DNA of 64,000 nucleotides from Paenibacillus sp. XY044 (lineage in GTDB: Bacteria > Bacillota > Bacilli > Paenibacillales > Paenibacillaceae): contig NZ_NQMO01000002.1 in the NCBI RefSeq assembly GCF_002257645.1, positions 1,054,001 through 1,118,000 of the forward strand, in the 5' to 3' direction. The stretch's first letter is position 1; each line of letters opens with the position of its first letter. Under the pieces are notes generated by a model. That model was not told the origin of the DNA. It saw only the letters and a program-made list of their open reading frames with translations, and did not search any database. Shown piece by piece: positions 32,443 through 41,734 of the stretch. The translations under genes were made by a program, and so were the position numbers.

Positions 32443-33430
32443 TAACGAATCAGGCTTTGATGATGGAGCGAAGCTGTCGGCTCTCGTCAGGAAGGCCCGC
32501 CGCAGAACAATTGTGAGGAACGCAAGCATCTCGTTAGCAATAACGCTGCTTATCCTTGCTGGAGGTTGGTTTACAAATTTACAGCTGCAGTACAGAAGCT
32601 CAGACAATGCATTGCGTGACATTGAGATGCTCAAAGCGATCAGTGGTCCCAATCAGTATATAATAAGTTCCCAGATTAACTACGGCTTTCTTCAGGGTAC
32701 ACTCGAATACCGAACGTATAAGCTTGTGGAGGGTGTGCCGGTCATCTGGGGCGAGGAAACCTACGAATTTAGCTCCTGGGGAAGCTTTTCCCGCCCTCCT
32801 GGCAACTATTCTGACCTGTCGCTTCTGGACCCAGATATGGAGGCGAAAGGATTTCATTACTCACGCCCCTATAATCGCTATAATGGTGAGAGAGAGATGC
32901 TGTTCTACCTTCCGAGCGTAAAATACGCGAACTATCTCAACGAGCTTCCGCAGCTGAATGACATGGATGGGCGGAAATTGGTCGAAATGAGCATCTCCTT
33001 TGATAAGAATTACACGGTAAAGCAGATCAAGGCGATGCTTCCGCCGGGCGTCCATCCCGTGTGGTATTGGGTAGACACATACTCGGATATGAAACCATAT
33101 ACGGCCGCTAAAATGCCTGATGGATCCGTTGTTCAACCGTTTCCCGATTGGGCTAGCAAGGTATACGGTTTCGGAGTTCATCCGGATAGCGATGATATTT
33201 CAGAAAAAAGCTTTCTTGACGCACTGGAATACGGAGTGCATAACAACAGGAAATATAAGCAGGAATTTAAACGGATTTACGATTATTTGCGCAAGGATAA
33301 GGAACAACCGGAAACAAGTGATATACGTCTACTAGGCGTTGTAGTGACGGGAACGGCTGAGGGCCTGAAAGCATTGCAGGGCCAACCCTATGTGAAAGCA
33401 GCCGTCATGGGCGCAACCGTCGACAGATGA
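32435..33430 (+). CDS. Membrane anti-sigma factor (Sigma_reg_N / Sigma_reg_C type)
   Basis: 331 residues from ATG 32435 (TGGAGG eight bases upstream), overlapping the sigma gene. Cytosolic N-terminal ~40 residues (sigma-binding), one membrane segment (ISLAITLLILAGGWF), then a large extracellular domain that fits the 'sigma factor regulator C-terminal' family: WGEETYEFSSWG near residue 100 and LLGVVVTGTAEGLKALQGQP at the end. No zinc-finger motif, unlike the anti-sigma at 9307. Probably releases the sigma factor on an envelope signal. Confidence 0.85.
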   Translation: MNDNESGFDDGAKLSALVRKARRRTIVRNASISLAITLLILAGGWFTNLQLQYRSSDNALRDIEMLKAISGPNQYIISSQINYGFLQGTLEYRTYKLVEGVPVIWGEETYEFSSWGSFSRPPGNYSDLSLLDPDMEAKGFHYSRPYNRYNGEREMLFYLPSVKYANYLNELPQLNDMDGRKLVEMSISFDKNYTVKQIKAMLPPGVHPVWYWVDTYSDMKPYTAAKMPDGSVVQPFPDWASKVYGFGVHPDSDDISEKSFLDALEYGVHNNRKYKQEFKRIYDYLRKDKEQPETSDIRLLGVVVTGTAEGLKALQGQPYVKAAVMGATVDR

Positions 33431-33453
33431 AATAACTACGTATCCCTGAATAG

Positions 33454-33486
33454 AAGGCAGCCGGTTCCTGAGACCGCTGCCTTTTT
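33454..33486. terminator. Terminator between anti-sigma and WYL regulator genes
   Basis: AAGGCAGCCGGT and ACCGCTGCCTTTTT arms; sits between convergent genes. Confidence 0.85.
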
Positions 33487-33520
33487 GACCTGTATAACCA
33501 CGAACCGCCTATTTAGAGGA

Positions 33521-34492
33521 TCAAAAATAGCACTTTGTAATCCTTTCTATTTTTTGGCGGATATAATCAATAGCCTCGACAGGTTCCACGATTTTTGCTT
33601 CTCCCTCCAACGGCCAAATCAAATCTGTAAAAAACACGATTTTTTGAACGGGAATCCGGATTCGTAAAGTACCTCTTCCATCTTCGTGAACTGCTATATG
33701 AGAACTGAACCAGATGTTAGTTTCAAGCGAACGTACGCCTTCCTCGGTTAGATCGACGATCAAATCGCACTGCTGATCGAAGCGGGACAAATCCGGTGTG
33801 ATCCAATCAAATACCGAGCGGCCGCTCAGATCCTGCCGGTCTGGAAAGGCATCGTTCAAACTCGCCGAACTGATCCGGTCTGCACGGAAAAGCCGAAAGG
33901 TTCGACGCAGGAAGCAATAGGCCGGACAATACCAGTATCCTTCGCTCGCATAAAGTCCGACGGGTTGGATATCTCTTGCCGTAACTCCGTCGCCGGACTT
34001 ATATGTAATATTCACGACACTGTCGTTCATGATCGCATGAAGCAGGGTCTGAAGGCAATCGGCAGACATCGTCCGATGAGGGTTCCAGATGACCACCCGA
34101 TCCTTCAGCCGATCGATTTGCTCTTTCGCATCGGCAGGCAAGTAGTGGTAAAACTTGTGAATCGCCGAAGCTGCACTCTCATCAAAGGGAACGGAACCAA
34201 AGTACTGCAGGGATTGGCAGGCAAAAAACACGGCGACAGCTTCGTTCTCTGAAAAGGCTATCGGCGGAAGCATCCTTTCTTGGAGCAGACGATAACCACC
34301 GCCGCGCCCTTGTACGGAATAGATCGGAAACCCGATTTCGCTGAGCTCCTGTAGATCCCGGGTAATGGTCCGCGGAGACAAGCCGAACTCGTCGGCAAGC
34401 TCTCTGACCGTAAACGACCTTTTGGCGTTAATCACCATCATTAATCGAATCAAGCGTTGTGATTTGATCAAGACAAGCCCATCCCTCGTCAC
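33521..34492 (-). CDS. HTH and WYL-domain transcriptional regulator (YafY/DeoR-like)
   Basis: 323 residues from the GTG at 34492; an alternative TTG at 34471 gives seven residues fewer and has a comparable ribosome site. The N-terminal winged helix-turn-helix reads SFTVRELADEFGLSPRTITR, followed by LQELSEIGFPIYSVQGRGGGYRL. The WYL domain is in the middle (GLYASEGYWYCPAYCFLR) and binds small nucleic-acid or nucleotide ligands in other members. It is divergent from the DinB-like gene at 34598, a common partnership, and probably regulates it. Confidence 0.88.
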   Translation of the reverse strand: MTRDGLVLIKSQRLIRLMMVINAKRSFTVRELADEFGLSPRTITRDLQELSEIGFPIYSVQGRGGGYRLLQERMLPPIAFSENEAVAVFFACQSLQYFGSVPFDESAASAIHKFYHYLPADAKEQIDRLKDRVVIWNPHRTMSADCLQTLLHAIMNDSVVNITYKSGDGVTARDIQPVGLYASEGYWYCPAYCFLRRTFRLFRADRISSASLNDAFPDRQDLSGRSVFDWITPDLSRFDQQCDLIVDLTEEGVRSLETNIWFSSHIAVHEDGRGTLRIRIPVQKIVFFTDLIWPLEGEAKIVEPVEAIDYIRQKIERITKCYF

Positions 34493-34597
34493 ATATTTTC
34501 TTCCATACTATCACAAGAAATAAGCCAAGATCTGACTTATTTAGGTGTTATATTCATGCTCGTAATCATCGATTGCCCAGAAGAAAGGATGAGAGAG

Positions 34598-35116
34598 ATG
34601 AATCCGGAAATTTCCCGCATCAAGGACCTGCTTTTTGAAGAGATGGAGCTTGCGCTCACGACGACCTGCTCACTGCTCTCCATGATCGAAGAGGATCATT
34701 GGGAGTATCGCCCTCGCGAGAATATGCGGAGTTTAATCGAGCTTGCCCGCCATCTCGTCCAAGTCCCCGAGCAAGAACTGGCCATTTTACAGGAACAACC
34801 CATGCAGCAAGTTCGAAGTCTGGTCATGTCCGTTATACATGTAAAGGACGCCGCCGCCTTGTCGGAGGTCATGCACCGCGGAGTTTCCTCGTTAAAGGAC
34901 TACATGAACGCTTTGGATGAAGCAGACCTGCTGTACAAATCGACCGCCCCTTTCTTTGCCAAGCACCAGCCGTCTGTTCAGATCAAATGGTTGATCGAGA
35001 TTACGACGCATATCTATCACCACCGCGGCCAAATGTTTACCTATATGAAGCAGCTTGGCATACCGGTTTCCATGTACGATCTGTATGGACCGGCGTCAAA
35101 ATTGTGGACGTTATGA
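34598..35116 (+). CDS. DinB-superfamily protein
   Basis: 172 residues from ATG 34598 (GAAAGG nine bases upstream). Four-helix-bundle layout with the putative metal ligands His near LARHLVQVP and HIYHHRGQMFTYMKQLGIPV, the latter being the classic DinB/YfiT C-terminal motif. Such proteins include thiol transferases (bacillithiol or mycothiol S-transferases) and damage-inducible proteins of unknown role. Divergently transcribed from the WYL regulator. Confidence 0.85.
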   Translation: MNPEISRIKDLLFEEMELALTTTCSLLSMIEEDHWEYRPRENMRSLIELARHLVQVPEQELAILQEQPMQQVRSLVMSVIHVKDAAALSEVMHRGVSSLKDYMNALDEADLLYKSTAPFFAKHQPSVQIKWLIEITTHIYHHRGQMFTYMKQLGIPVSMYDLYGPASKLWTL

Positions 35117-35168
35117 GCCTTGGGCGAGAAATGGATGTGCAGGTTGAATAGCGAAGAAGAAATAAAAA

Positions 35169-35192
35169 AACCGGCACAAAGTTTGTGCCGGT
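35169..35192. terminator. Perfect hairpin after the DinB-like gene
   Basis: ACCGGCACAAA and TTTGTGCCGGT with a one-base centre; the T-tract is on the minus-strand side only. Confidence 0.55.
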
Positions 35193-35333
35193 TCCATGCA
35201 ACAATAGGTCACTAAAAAAGCCATAGATACATAATAGTCTATAAAAAAATTGAAAATAAGTCTATTCCTTTTTTGGGATGGATTGTATGTTATATAAGCG
35301 ACCGCGGCGCAAATACGTTAAGGGAGATCATTC

Positions 35334-36188
35334 ATGGAGCCATATTATTGGGATGGTCAAATAGAGTATTTAAAAAGGTCTACTGCCTTGTATTATAACG
35401 ATGACTATATTGATTTTTTGATTCATCGGGTTTGGAACATCCATCATCCTGTTCGAATCGTAGATTTTGGATGCGGGTATGGACACTTGGGGCTCCGATT
35501 GCTGCCTTTGCTGCCGGCCGGTTCGGAATATGTAGGTGTCGACGCCGGTGTTAACCTGATAGAGCACGCAAGAGAGCTCTTTCGAAATCTATCCTACCGG
35601 ACGGAGTTCATTGCCGCGGATTTTAACTCGGTAAGCTTTGATGCGGAATTTGATCTTGCCGTATGCCACGCGGTGCTGCTCCATATGAACGACCCGTTTA
35701 GCACATTGAAAAGAATGATAGCTTCTGTCAAGCCGGAAGGAAAAGTTGCTGCGTTCGAGCCTCATTGGATCGGAAATAGCGCAAATTTTCACTTGGATGG
35801 CATTGATCAGTCCACGGTTATTCCATTGGGCCAGTTGCAGGAGTTGTTTGAACGAGACTTGAAACGCACCGGTAAGGACGGAAACATCGGTTTAAAGCTG
35901 CCTTTGTATTTCAACCGGTTAGGATTACGCAATGTCCAATGCCGATTGAGCGATAAAGTCAACATTTACGATCCCACCGCGAAGATGGGAGCCGATATTT
36001 ATGAAGCTATGCAGTTCAGTAACCCGGGGGAGCGTTCAGCATTTATTGATAGCCTGTTAGAGAGAGGAATGTCGATGGAAGAGGCCATCAGACAATACGA
36101 ATGTGAAAATGCAATGTCGGAGTTATTTACCTCATCAACAGCGGCCACCTATGCAGCGGGTATGAAAATTACCTTCGGAACGGTGTGA
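35334..36188 (+). CDS. SAM-dependent methyltransferase
   Basis: 284 residues, ATG behind AAGGGAG. Class I methyltransferase fold: motif I VDFGCGYGHLG (SAM-binding glycines near residue 40-50), motif II VGVDAGVNLIEHAR, and FDLAVCHAVLLHM as post-II/III. The C-terminal ~110 residues form a lid of unknown specificity. Substrate unknown. A single gene with its own terminator. Confidence 0.87.
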   Translation: MEPYYWDGQIEYLKRSTALYYNDDYIDFLIHRVWNIHHPVRIVDFGCGYGHLGLRLLPLLPAGSEYVGVDAGVNLIEHARELFRNLSYRTEFIAADFNSVSFDAEFDLAVCHAVLLHMNDPFSTLKRMIASVKPEGKVAAFEPHWIGNSANFHLDGIDQSTVIPLGQLQELFERDLKRTGKDGNIGLKLPLYFNRLGLRNVQCRLSDKVNIYDPTAKMGADIYEAMQFSNPGERSAFIDSLLERGMSMEEAIRQYECENAMSELFTSSTAATYAAGMKITFGTV

Positions 36189-36252
36189 AGGATAACCCTA
36201 AAGGGAATGAACGGGGAAGCATACCCTAAATCAACATATGAAAGCAGAACAA

Positions 36253-36287
36253 GGCAGCTGATCACAACGATCGGCTGCTTTTTTTAG
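36253..36287 (+). terminator. Terminator after the methyltransferase gene
   Basis: GGCAGCTGATC and GATCGGCTGC followed by seven T; nearly the same hairpin as at 31793. Confidence 0.88.
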
Positions 36288-36390
36288 TTAACCGTGCGGA
36301 TAACCTCATTTTACAATCCGCCCTATGGTACAATTTGGAATATTGTGACTTAATAAACGATGCCATGGAGAACAACTTTGGGGAGGTAAA

Positions 36391-37017
36391 ATGCGCTTAA
36401 AAGCATGCATATTGATCATCTTTGTCGTCTTAACGGGATGTTTTGCAGAGAGTAAGGAAACGACGTCACCTGAGAGGGAATCTAGCCCTGCCAAAATAGA
36501 GCTGGTGCCCGTTGATTTGTTCAAGGGGGAGGCAGCCAAGTTCAAGCCATTCGTCGGGGCGATGTCCGGTGCATTTAAACTGAAATATGAAGGGAGCAAG
36601 CCAAACGCTAATTTGGACATGGACATTTGGAAGGACGGTCAGAGAGTAGATTCTATAGGCTGGATAGGGGATGTGTTTTACAGTCCTGATGAGCAGAAGA
36701 ATAACGAAATAGAAGTGATAATATCCATGGATATGGTAACTATTGGGGAGAAGGACGAGTCCGCAGTCATTAAGGTAGGCATTGTTAATCGCTCGGGAAC
36801 AGACCTAGCCACATTTCATATCCCTTGGGAGAAGAAGCTGACGGCCCGGGGATTGATTCAGGATGCAGAGCCGAGATCGTTTACGGCCGATCAGGCCGTG
36901 CATGTGTTTGGCATGCAAGCCACAAGTTCCAATACCATGCGTACATCGGATCTTTCAACAGAATCGTTAAGTAAGACGGAGTGGGCACTCGTATTCACTT
37001 TACAGTTTGAGGAGTAA
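36391..37017 (+). CDS. Putative lipoprotein, unknown function
   Basis: 208 residues, ATG behind GGGGAGG. Signal peptide with lipobox LTGC (Cys17), then a Ser/Glu-rich linker and a mostly beta domain (FKLKYEGSKPNANLDMDIWK, EIEVIISMDMVTIG). I do not recognise the family. It is a single-gene unit facing the SDR gene, with a hairpin between them. Probably anchored on the outer face of the membrane. Confidence 0.75.
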   Translation: MRLKACILIIFVVLTGCFAESKETTSPERESSPAKIELVPVDLFKGEAAKFKPFVGAMSGAFKLKYEGSKPNANLDMDIWKDGQRVDSIGWIGDVFYSPDEQKNNEIEVIISMDMVTIGEKDESAVIKVGIVNRSGTDLATFHIPWEKKLTARGLIQDAEPRSFTADQAVHVFGMQATSSNTMRTSDLSTESLSKTEWALVFTLQFEE

Positions 37018-37069
37018 ATTGCTGTGAAAACACACGCACGAAACATATTTATGCATCGAGTTACGACTC

Positions 37070-37095
37070 AGGCTGCCGCTCATTAACGGCAGCCT
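37070..37095. terminator. Hairpin between convergent lipoprotein and SDR genes
   Basis: AGGCTGCCG and CGGCAGCCT perfect arms, 8-base loop; no long T-run. Confidence 0.6.
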
Positions 37096-37154
37096 GTTCA
37101 GCGTTACAGGGATATGAATGATTTCATGATGAGGACATTGTCGGATACGGTGTG

Positions 37155-37880
37155 CTACCGAAGTCGCAGCCCGCCGTCCACCTCAAGCACGGTACCGGTC
37201 ACAAACGTGTTATCGATTAAGTAACGGACCGCTTTGGCGATATCCTCCGGCTGGCCTATTCTGTTAACCGGTGCCTGCTCTTTGTAAAAATCATGCGCGG
37301 CGTTTTTTTGATCTTCCGGCAGCCAATTCCACCAAGGCGTATCCACGACGCCAGGAGATATGGCATTAACGCGTACGGGAGCCAGCTCTTGTGCCAATAT
37401 GGGAACCATAGACTCCAAGGCGGCGTTAATCGCGGAGAGTCCGGCATTGCCGGGCGCATAGGAACGGGCCGATATCGATGTGAGGAAGGTGATCGAACCG
37501 CTGTCGCTCAACGTATTCAGGCCGAGCTGGGCAGACATCACTTGCGGCCAAAACTTGGCATCGAACCCTTTGCGCAATTCATCGAGGGAGAGCTCACGGA
37601 AGTTTCCGCCACCTTTAGCCCCCGAGACGGCAATGACCAGGTGATCAAAGCTTCCTTGGCGTTCATAGAAAGATTTCAGATCTTCATAAGAAGCTGCATT
37701 GAGCTGCTCTCCTTTCGGACCCGGACCCAGATGCTGAAGAGCGGTCTCCAACTTGGCCTGATCCCGTCCCGTGACGACGACGTCAGCACCTGATTCGACC
37801 AACAACCGGGCTGATGCCAGCCCCATTCCGGATGTTCCGCCCATAATAATGGCACGTTGACCTTTTAAAGATAGTTCCAT
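37155..37880 (-). CDS. SDR-family protein lacking the usual Tyr-Lys pair
   Basis: 241 residues. NAD(P)-binding GGTSGMG (residues 14-20), the Ser of the active site (FLTSISARS, Ser135/137) and the C-terminal VNAISPGVVDTPWW, VTGTVLEVDGG are normal for classical short-chain dehydrogenases. But the YxxxK site reads LSAIN (Leu148, Asn152), so both the catalytic tyrosine and lysine are missing. A subgroup of SDR proteins with AINxALE at this place exists; its members may be non-catalytic or use another mechanism. It is divergent from a TetR gene that shares its promoter region and probably controls it. Confidence 0.85.
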   Translation of the reverse strand: MELSLKGQRAIIMGGTSGMGLASARLLVESGADVVVTGRDQAKLETALQHLGPGPKGEQLNAASYEDLKSFYERQGSFDHLVIAVSGAKGGGNFRELSLDELRKGFDAKFWPQVMSAQLGLNTLSDSGSITFLTSISARSYAPGNAGLSAINAALESMVPILAQELAPVRVNAISPGVVDTPWWNWLPEDQKNAAHDFYKEQAPVNRIGQPEDIAKAVRYLIDNTFVTGTVLEVDGGLRLR

Positions 37881-37933
37881 TGGATCGACTCCTCACTGTG
37901 CTTGATTGAAGTTCTGGTTTGAATTATAATATA

Positions 37934-37951
37934 TTACGCAACGTTCTGTAA
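37934..37951. promoter_or_regulatory. Palindrome between divergent SDR and TetR genes
   Basis: TTAC-GC-AACGTT-CT-GTAA, symmetric at 14 of 18 positions, in the shared promoter region. Likely operator of the TetR protein at 37976. Confidence 0.5.
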
Positions 37952-37975
37952 ATAAATTATTTTAAGGGAGTTATC

Positions 37976-38575
37976 ATGAATACTGAGCAAGATAAAACAA
38001 CAGCTGTAGGTCGGCCAAGAAGCCAAAAAGCGTATGAAGCCGTGATGAAGGCGACTCTTGACCTTCTCCAATCGGGCGGGTACCCGAGCTTAACGATGGA
38101 AAAAATCGCAAAAGAGGCCGGTGTTGGAAAACCTACGTTATACCGCTGGTGGCCAGGTGTTCCTTTTATCGTGATGGAGGCGCTGAAACTACACGTGGAT
38201 ACGGAGATCGGCCTACCGGATTCAGGCCATCTTAAGAGCGATGTGCTTGAATATTTAAGGCGGACGTTCCGTTCCCTGATAGAAGGAATGGATGAAATCG
38301 TATGCAGTTTGATGGCGGAAGCACAATTTAATTCTGAATTTGCCGCTGCCTTTCGTGACAACTTTATCTCTTCGCGCAGAGCAGCCTTGATTCGATTGTT
38401 GGAGCGGGGACAGCAGCGTGGTGAAATGCCAAAGGATGCAGATTTGGGGCTTATCGCGGACTTGTGTTATGGACCGATGTGGTACCGGCTTCTGAACCGG
38501 CATTCGACCCTGGAGGATCCTTTTGTGGACAACCTCGTATCGTATTTGTTCGATTCCCCGCGTCCGAAGAACTAA
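37976..38575 (+). CDS. TetR/AcrR-family repressor
   Basis: 199 residues, ATG behind AAGGGAG. HTH: LTMEKIAKEAGVGKPTLYRW, followed by WPGVPFIVMEAL. The C-terminal half looks like the TetR_C_11/C_16 type ligand domain. Divergent from the SDR gene, with a palindrome between the two starts. Inducer unknown. A terminator follows at 38586. Confidence 0.9.
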   Translation: MNTEQDKTTAVGRPRSQKAYEAVMKATLDLLQSGGYPSLTMEKIAKEAGVGKPTLYRWWPGVPFIVMEALKLHVDTEIGLPDSGHLKSDVLEYLRRTFRSLIEGMDEIVCSLMAEAQFNSEFAAAFRDNFISSRRAALIRLLERGQQRGEMPKDADLGLIADLCYGPMWYRLLNRHSTLEDPFVDNLVSYLFDSPRPKN

Positions 38576-38585
38576 AAATAGATTT

Positions 38586-38619
38586 GCCGGCTGATTTTAA
38601 AAATCGGTCGGCTTTTTTT
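38586..38619 (+). terminator. Terminator after the TetR gene
   Basis: GCCGGCTGATTTT and AAAATCGGTCGGC, then seven T. Confidence 0.85.
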
Positions 38620-38726
38620 GCATGGCGTTAATCAACTGTTGCATCCCGTATCTTGGTAAACGGTCAGCCAGCTTGGCACTCGCTCATGATCGATGGGTAG
38701 ACAGAAATAAGAAAATCATTTATGTT

Positions 38727-38745
38727 AATACTTATTAAAAGTATT
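38727..38745. promoter_or_regulatory. Candidate operator of the ROK regulator
   Basis: AATACTT-ATTAA-AAGTATT, a perfect 7+7 palindrome 23 bp before the ROK start codon, in the AT-rich style of NagC/XylR-class operators. Confidence 0.5.
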
Positions 38746-38768
38746 TTAATAATATGGTGGAGGTGAGA

Positions 38769-39809
38769 ATGACAGAAATGAATCCCGTTACGAACAATAC
38801 GATGCGAGTCAAAAAAATGAATCAGGAGCTCGTGCGTCAGGCCCTCAAATCCATGAAGCAGGGAACCAAATCCATGGTGGCACAGATGACCGGATTAAGC
38901 GTGGCGACTTGCGGCAGCATCCTGAACGAAATGCTGGAAACGGGTGAACTGCTCGAACTGGATATGGAGGAATCGAGCGGCGGCCGTCCGGCCAGACTGT
39001 ATCAGTATAATGTGGACTATTCTTATATAGCTTGCGTGATCATCCGAGCCGGCGTGAAGCAGCACTCCCTCACCTACAGGGTCGCCAACCTGGCCGGTGA
39101 AGTGGTACAGGAAGGACAGCAGGAGGCAGGACGGATCGATGCGTCCGTGATCGAGAAACTGATGGACCGGCTTATCTCCCAATATCCGCAAATCCGGGCG
39201 GTTGGGATTGGTGTTCCGGGTGCCGTATATCAGGGCGTGATCAATGTCAGCGATATTCCGGAACTGATTCATGCGCCGTTGGAGGAGATCATTCGCGATA
39301 AGCACGGAATTGAGGTCATTCTGGAAAACGACATGAACTCGACCGTGTACGGCTTTTACCGGAAGCAGGAATACGACAGCGAGAAGTCGATTGCGGTCGC
39401 GACGTTTGTCGAAGGAAGCTTACCGGGGGCCGGGTTAATCGTGGATGGGCATATTCATCGGGGGAATACCCGATTTGCCGGAGAGATCGCCTTTTTACCG
39501 TTTGGCATTTCGCAGGCGGAGCAGCTGCAGCAGCTGCACGACCGGGAGACATTCCATTCTCTGGCTGCCCATGCGGTGTCCAGCCTGATCGCGGTCATGA
39601 ACCCGGAGACGATTGCACTGACAGGGAGTTTGGTGCAGGCCGTTGATATCCAGCGGGTCCGTCAGGAATGCTTGAAGTATATTCCGGAGATGCATATGCC
39701 GCAGCTGACGCTGCTGGAGCATCCGGATGAGGACTACATGTACGGACTTTCGACCATGACATTGGAAAGCCTGGCCTATTCCCTGCAGTTGGTTGAGAAG
39801 CGGAGGTGA
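38769..39809 (+). CDS. ROK-family transcriptional regulator
   Basis: 346 residues; start set at ATG 38769 with GGTGGAGG upstream (the ATG at 38754 precedes that site). N-terminal winged HTH (SMVAQMTGLSVATCGSILNE), then a ROK sugar-kinase-like domain with GIGVPGAVYQG and LENDMNSTVYG. The zinc-binding CxCGxxGC signature of ROK proteins is absent, as is a convincing DxGxT phosphate loop, so it is likely a repressor only. First gene of an operon with an MFS transporter and a sugar acetyltransferase, and probably regulates them through the palindrome at 38727. Confidence 0.85.
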   Translation: MTEMNPVTNNTMRVKKMNQELVRQALKSMKQGTKSMVAQMTGLSVATCGSILNEMLETGELLELDMEESSGGRPARLYQYNVDYSYIACVIIRAGVKQHSLTYRVANLAGEVVQEGQQEAGRIDASVIEKLMDRLISQYPQIRAVGIGVPGAVYQGVINVSDIPELIHAPLEEIIRDKHGIEVILENDMNSTVYGFYRKQEYDSEKSIAVATFVEGSLPGAGLIVDGHIHRGNTRFAGEIAFLPFGISQAEQLQQLHDRETFHSLAAHAVSSLIAVMNPETIALTGSLVQAVDIQRVRQECLKYIPEMHMPQLTLLEHPDEDYMYGLSTMTLESLAYSLQLVEKRR

Positions 39810-39819
39810 AGCAATCCTA

Positions 39820-41055
39820 ATGGCATCTGTTACAAATCTACCGAAAAATCCCGGAACCGTCCGGAATATCTTGTTTCTGCTGTTTGCCCTACCGGGCCTT
39901 TCCTTTGCGTCATGGGTCTCCCGCACGCCTGACGTTCGGGACACGCTCCAAGTCTCAACCGCCGGGATGGGAATGATTATATTTGCGATCGCCGCCGGCT
40001 CTTTGTTCGGTCTGCTAACGTCGGGTTCGGTCGTTGCCCGGAAAGGCGCACGATTTGTCATCCTGATCAGCTCTATGCTGATTGTGATTGGCTTCGTCAT
40101 TGCCGGAATCGGTACGTCCCTGGCTTCGGTGCCCGTTGTGATCGGCGGGCTGGTCATTTTCGGCAGCGGCTATGGGACGGCGGAGGTTGCGCTCAATGTG
40201 GAAGGTTCTGCTGCCGAAAAGGCTTTAAACCGAACGCTCTTACCGGCCTTTCATGGCTTTTTCAGCGTGGGAACGCTTGTGGGTGCAGGCCTCGGTGCGG
40301 CCGCGGTCGCCATTCATCTTCAGGTCATGGTCCATTTCATGATCCTTGCCCTCATCATGGTCGCAGCTGTGCTCTATGGCTGGCGTTACCTGCCGGAGGA
40401 TTCGGGAAAGGAAGCGGCAGATGCTGAAGCGCCGAAAAGCTCGGCGATTCAACAGCAGTTAAAGATGTGGACGGAGAGACGCACATTATTGATTGGTATC
40501 ATCGTTTTGGGCATGGCATTTGCCGAGGGTTCCGCCAACGACTGGCTGCCGCTCACCATGGTGGATGGCTATGGCGTGAGCTCGCTGACGGGTTCATTTA
40601 TCTACGGCTTGTTCGTTGCGGCGATGACGCTGGGGCGTTTTACAGGCGGATGGGTTCTGGACCGTTATGGCCGGGTGCCGGTGTTATCCGGATGCGCCGC
40701 GGCAGCCATTCTGGGTCTATCGCTGGTAATCTGGGGCCCGAATGATGTTGTCGCATCAATAGGCGTCGCTTTATGGGGACTTGGAGCTTCGCTTGGTTTT
40801 CCGGTGGGCCTGTCGGCGGCGGGGGATGATCCTCAAGGCGCTGCGGCAAGAGTCGGAGCCGTGGCGACTACAGGCTACATCGCATTTCTGGTCGGTCCGC
40901 CTGCGCTGGGCTTCCTGGGAGAGCATTTCGGTTTATTGCATGCGCTGATCGCCGTGCTGATCGGCATTGTGATCGCCGGTTCTCTGTCCAGAGCGGCCAG
41001 CCCCGTGCAGCCGCACCATACATTACATCAAGATGAGAGGGGACTTAACTCCTAA
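39820..41055 (+). CDS. MFS transporter (fucose-permease-like group)
   Basis: 411 residues from ATG 39820 (GGAGGTG about 11 bases upstream). Twelve hydrophobic segments in two halves; MFS motifs include [16 protein letters not shown] after helix 2 and [18 protein letters not shown] after helix 8. Ala/Gly-rich helices and the N-terminal [11 protein letters not shown] resemble the FucP-like sub-branch and YbjJ-like proteins. Substrate probably a sugar or a small metabolite, given the ROK regulator before it and the acetyltransferase after it. Confidence 0.88.
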   Translation: MASVTNLPKNPGTVRNILFLLFALPGLSFASWVSRTPDVRDTLQVSTAGMGMIIFAIAAGSLFGLLTSGSVVARKGARFVILISSMLIVIGFVIAGIGTSLASVPVVIGGLVIFGSGYGTAEVALNVEGSAAEKALNRTLLPAFHGFFSVGTLVGAGLGAAAVAIHLQVMVHFMILALIMVAAVLYGWRYLPEDSGKEAADAEAPKSSAIQQQLKMWTERRTLLIGIIVLGMAFAEGSANDWLPLTMVDGYGVSSLTGSFIYGLFVAAMTLGRFTGGWVLDRYGRVPVLSGCAAAAILGLSLVIWGPNDVVASIGVALWGLGASLGFPVGLSAAGDDPQGAAARVGAVATTGYIAFLVGPPALGFLGEHFGLLHALIAVLIGIVIAGSLSRAASPVQPHHTLHQDERGLNS

Positions 41056-41056
41056 C

Positions 41057-41617
41057 ATGAAAACAGAAAAACAAAAGATGCTGGACGGCGAACTGTACGT
41101 CGCTGCCGACCCTGAATTGACACGGGAGCGCGCATATGCCAGACAAATGGCCCGCATGTACAACCAGACGACCGAAACGGATGAAGCATTACGGCTGAAG
41201 ATCCTGAAGGAGCTTTTGGGTTCAACTGGGAATTTCCTGGCGATGGAGCCGAGCATCCGCTTTGACTATGGCTACAATATTCACGTCGGTGAACATTTCT
41301 ACGCCAATTTTGACTGCACCATTCTGGATGTGTGCGAAGTGAGGATCGGGGACAACTGCTTGTTCGGACCCGGGGTTCACGTCTATACTGCGACGCATCC
41401 GGTGGATCCGTATGAAAGGATCAAGGGACCGGAATACGGCAAGCCTGTAACGATCGGAAACAATGTATGGGTCGGCGGTCGGGCCGTCATCAACCCGGGC
41501 GTCACGATCGGCAATAACGTCGTCATCGCTTCCGGAGCGGTCGTGACCAAGGATGTTCCGGACAACATGATCGTGGGAGGCAATCCGGCGAGAGTCATTA
41601 AAGCGATCGAAGTCTAA
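41057..41617 (+). CDS. maa: Sugar O-acetyltransferase (maltose/galactoside acetyltransferase, LacA/Maa type)
   Basis: 186 residues from ATG 41057 ([14 protein letters not shown] fits the family's beginning; the frame start at 41033 lacks a ribosome site). N-terminal Mac domain ([16 protein letters not shown]), then left-handed parallel beta-helix with hexapeptide repeats: [41 protein letters not shown]. The catalytic histidine lies in YTATHPVD. Transfers acetyl from acetyl-CoA to glucose, maltose or galactosides, perhaps detoxifying surplus sugar. The gene overlaps the MFS stop region closely and shares its operon. Confidence 0.9.
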   Translation: MKTEKQKMLDGELYVAADPELTRERAYARQMARMYNQTTETDEALRLKILKELLGSTGNFLAMEPSIRFDYGYNIHVGEHFYANFDCTILDVCEVRIGDNCLFGPGVHVYTATHPVDPYERIKGPEYGKPVTIGNNVWVGGRAVINPGVTIGNNVVIASGAVVTKDVPDNMIVGGNPARVIKAIEV

Positions 41618-41634
41618 TTTGCAAAAAAGAAAAG

Positions 41635-41672
41635 AAATCGCCCGTGCGGAAAATGGCCGCCGGGCGATTTTA
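41635..41672. terminator. Bidirectional terminator between acetyltransferase and pectate lyase genes
   Basis: AAATCGCCCG and CGGGCGATTT with an inner GG/CC stem. Confidence 0.8.
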
Positions 41673-41734
41673 CATACCATAAAAATGGTCATCTCAGAGG
41701 GACGCTCATGTGCACACATCCCGTCTATTTAAGC

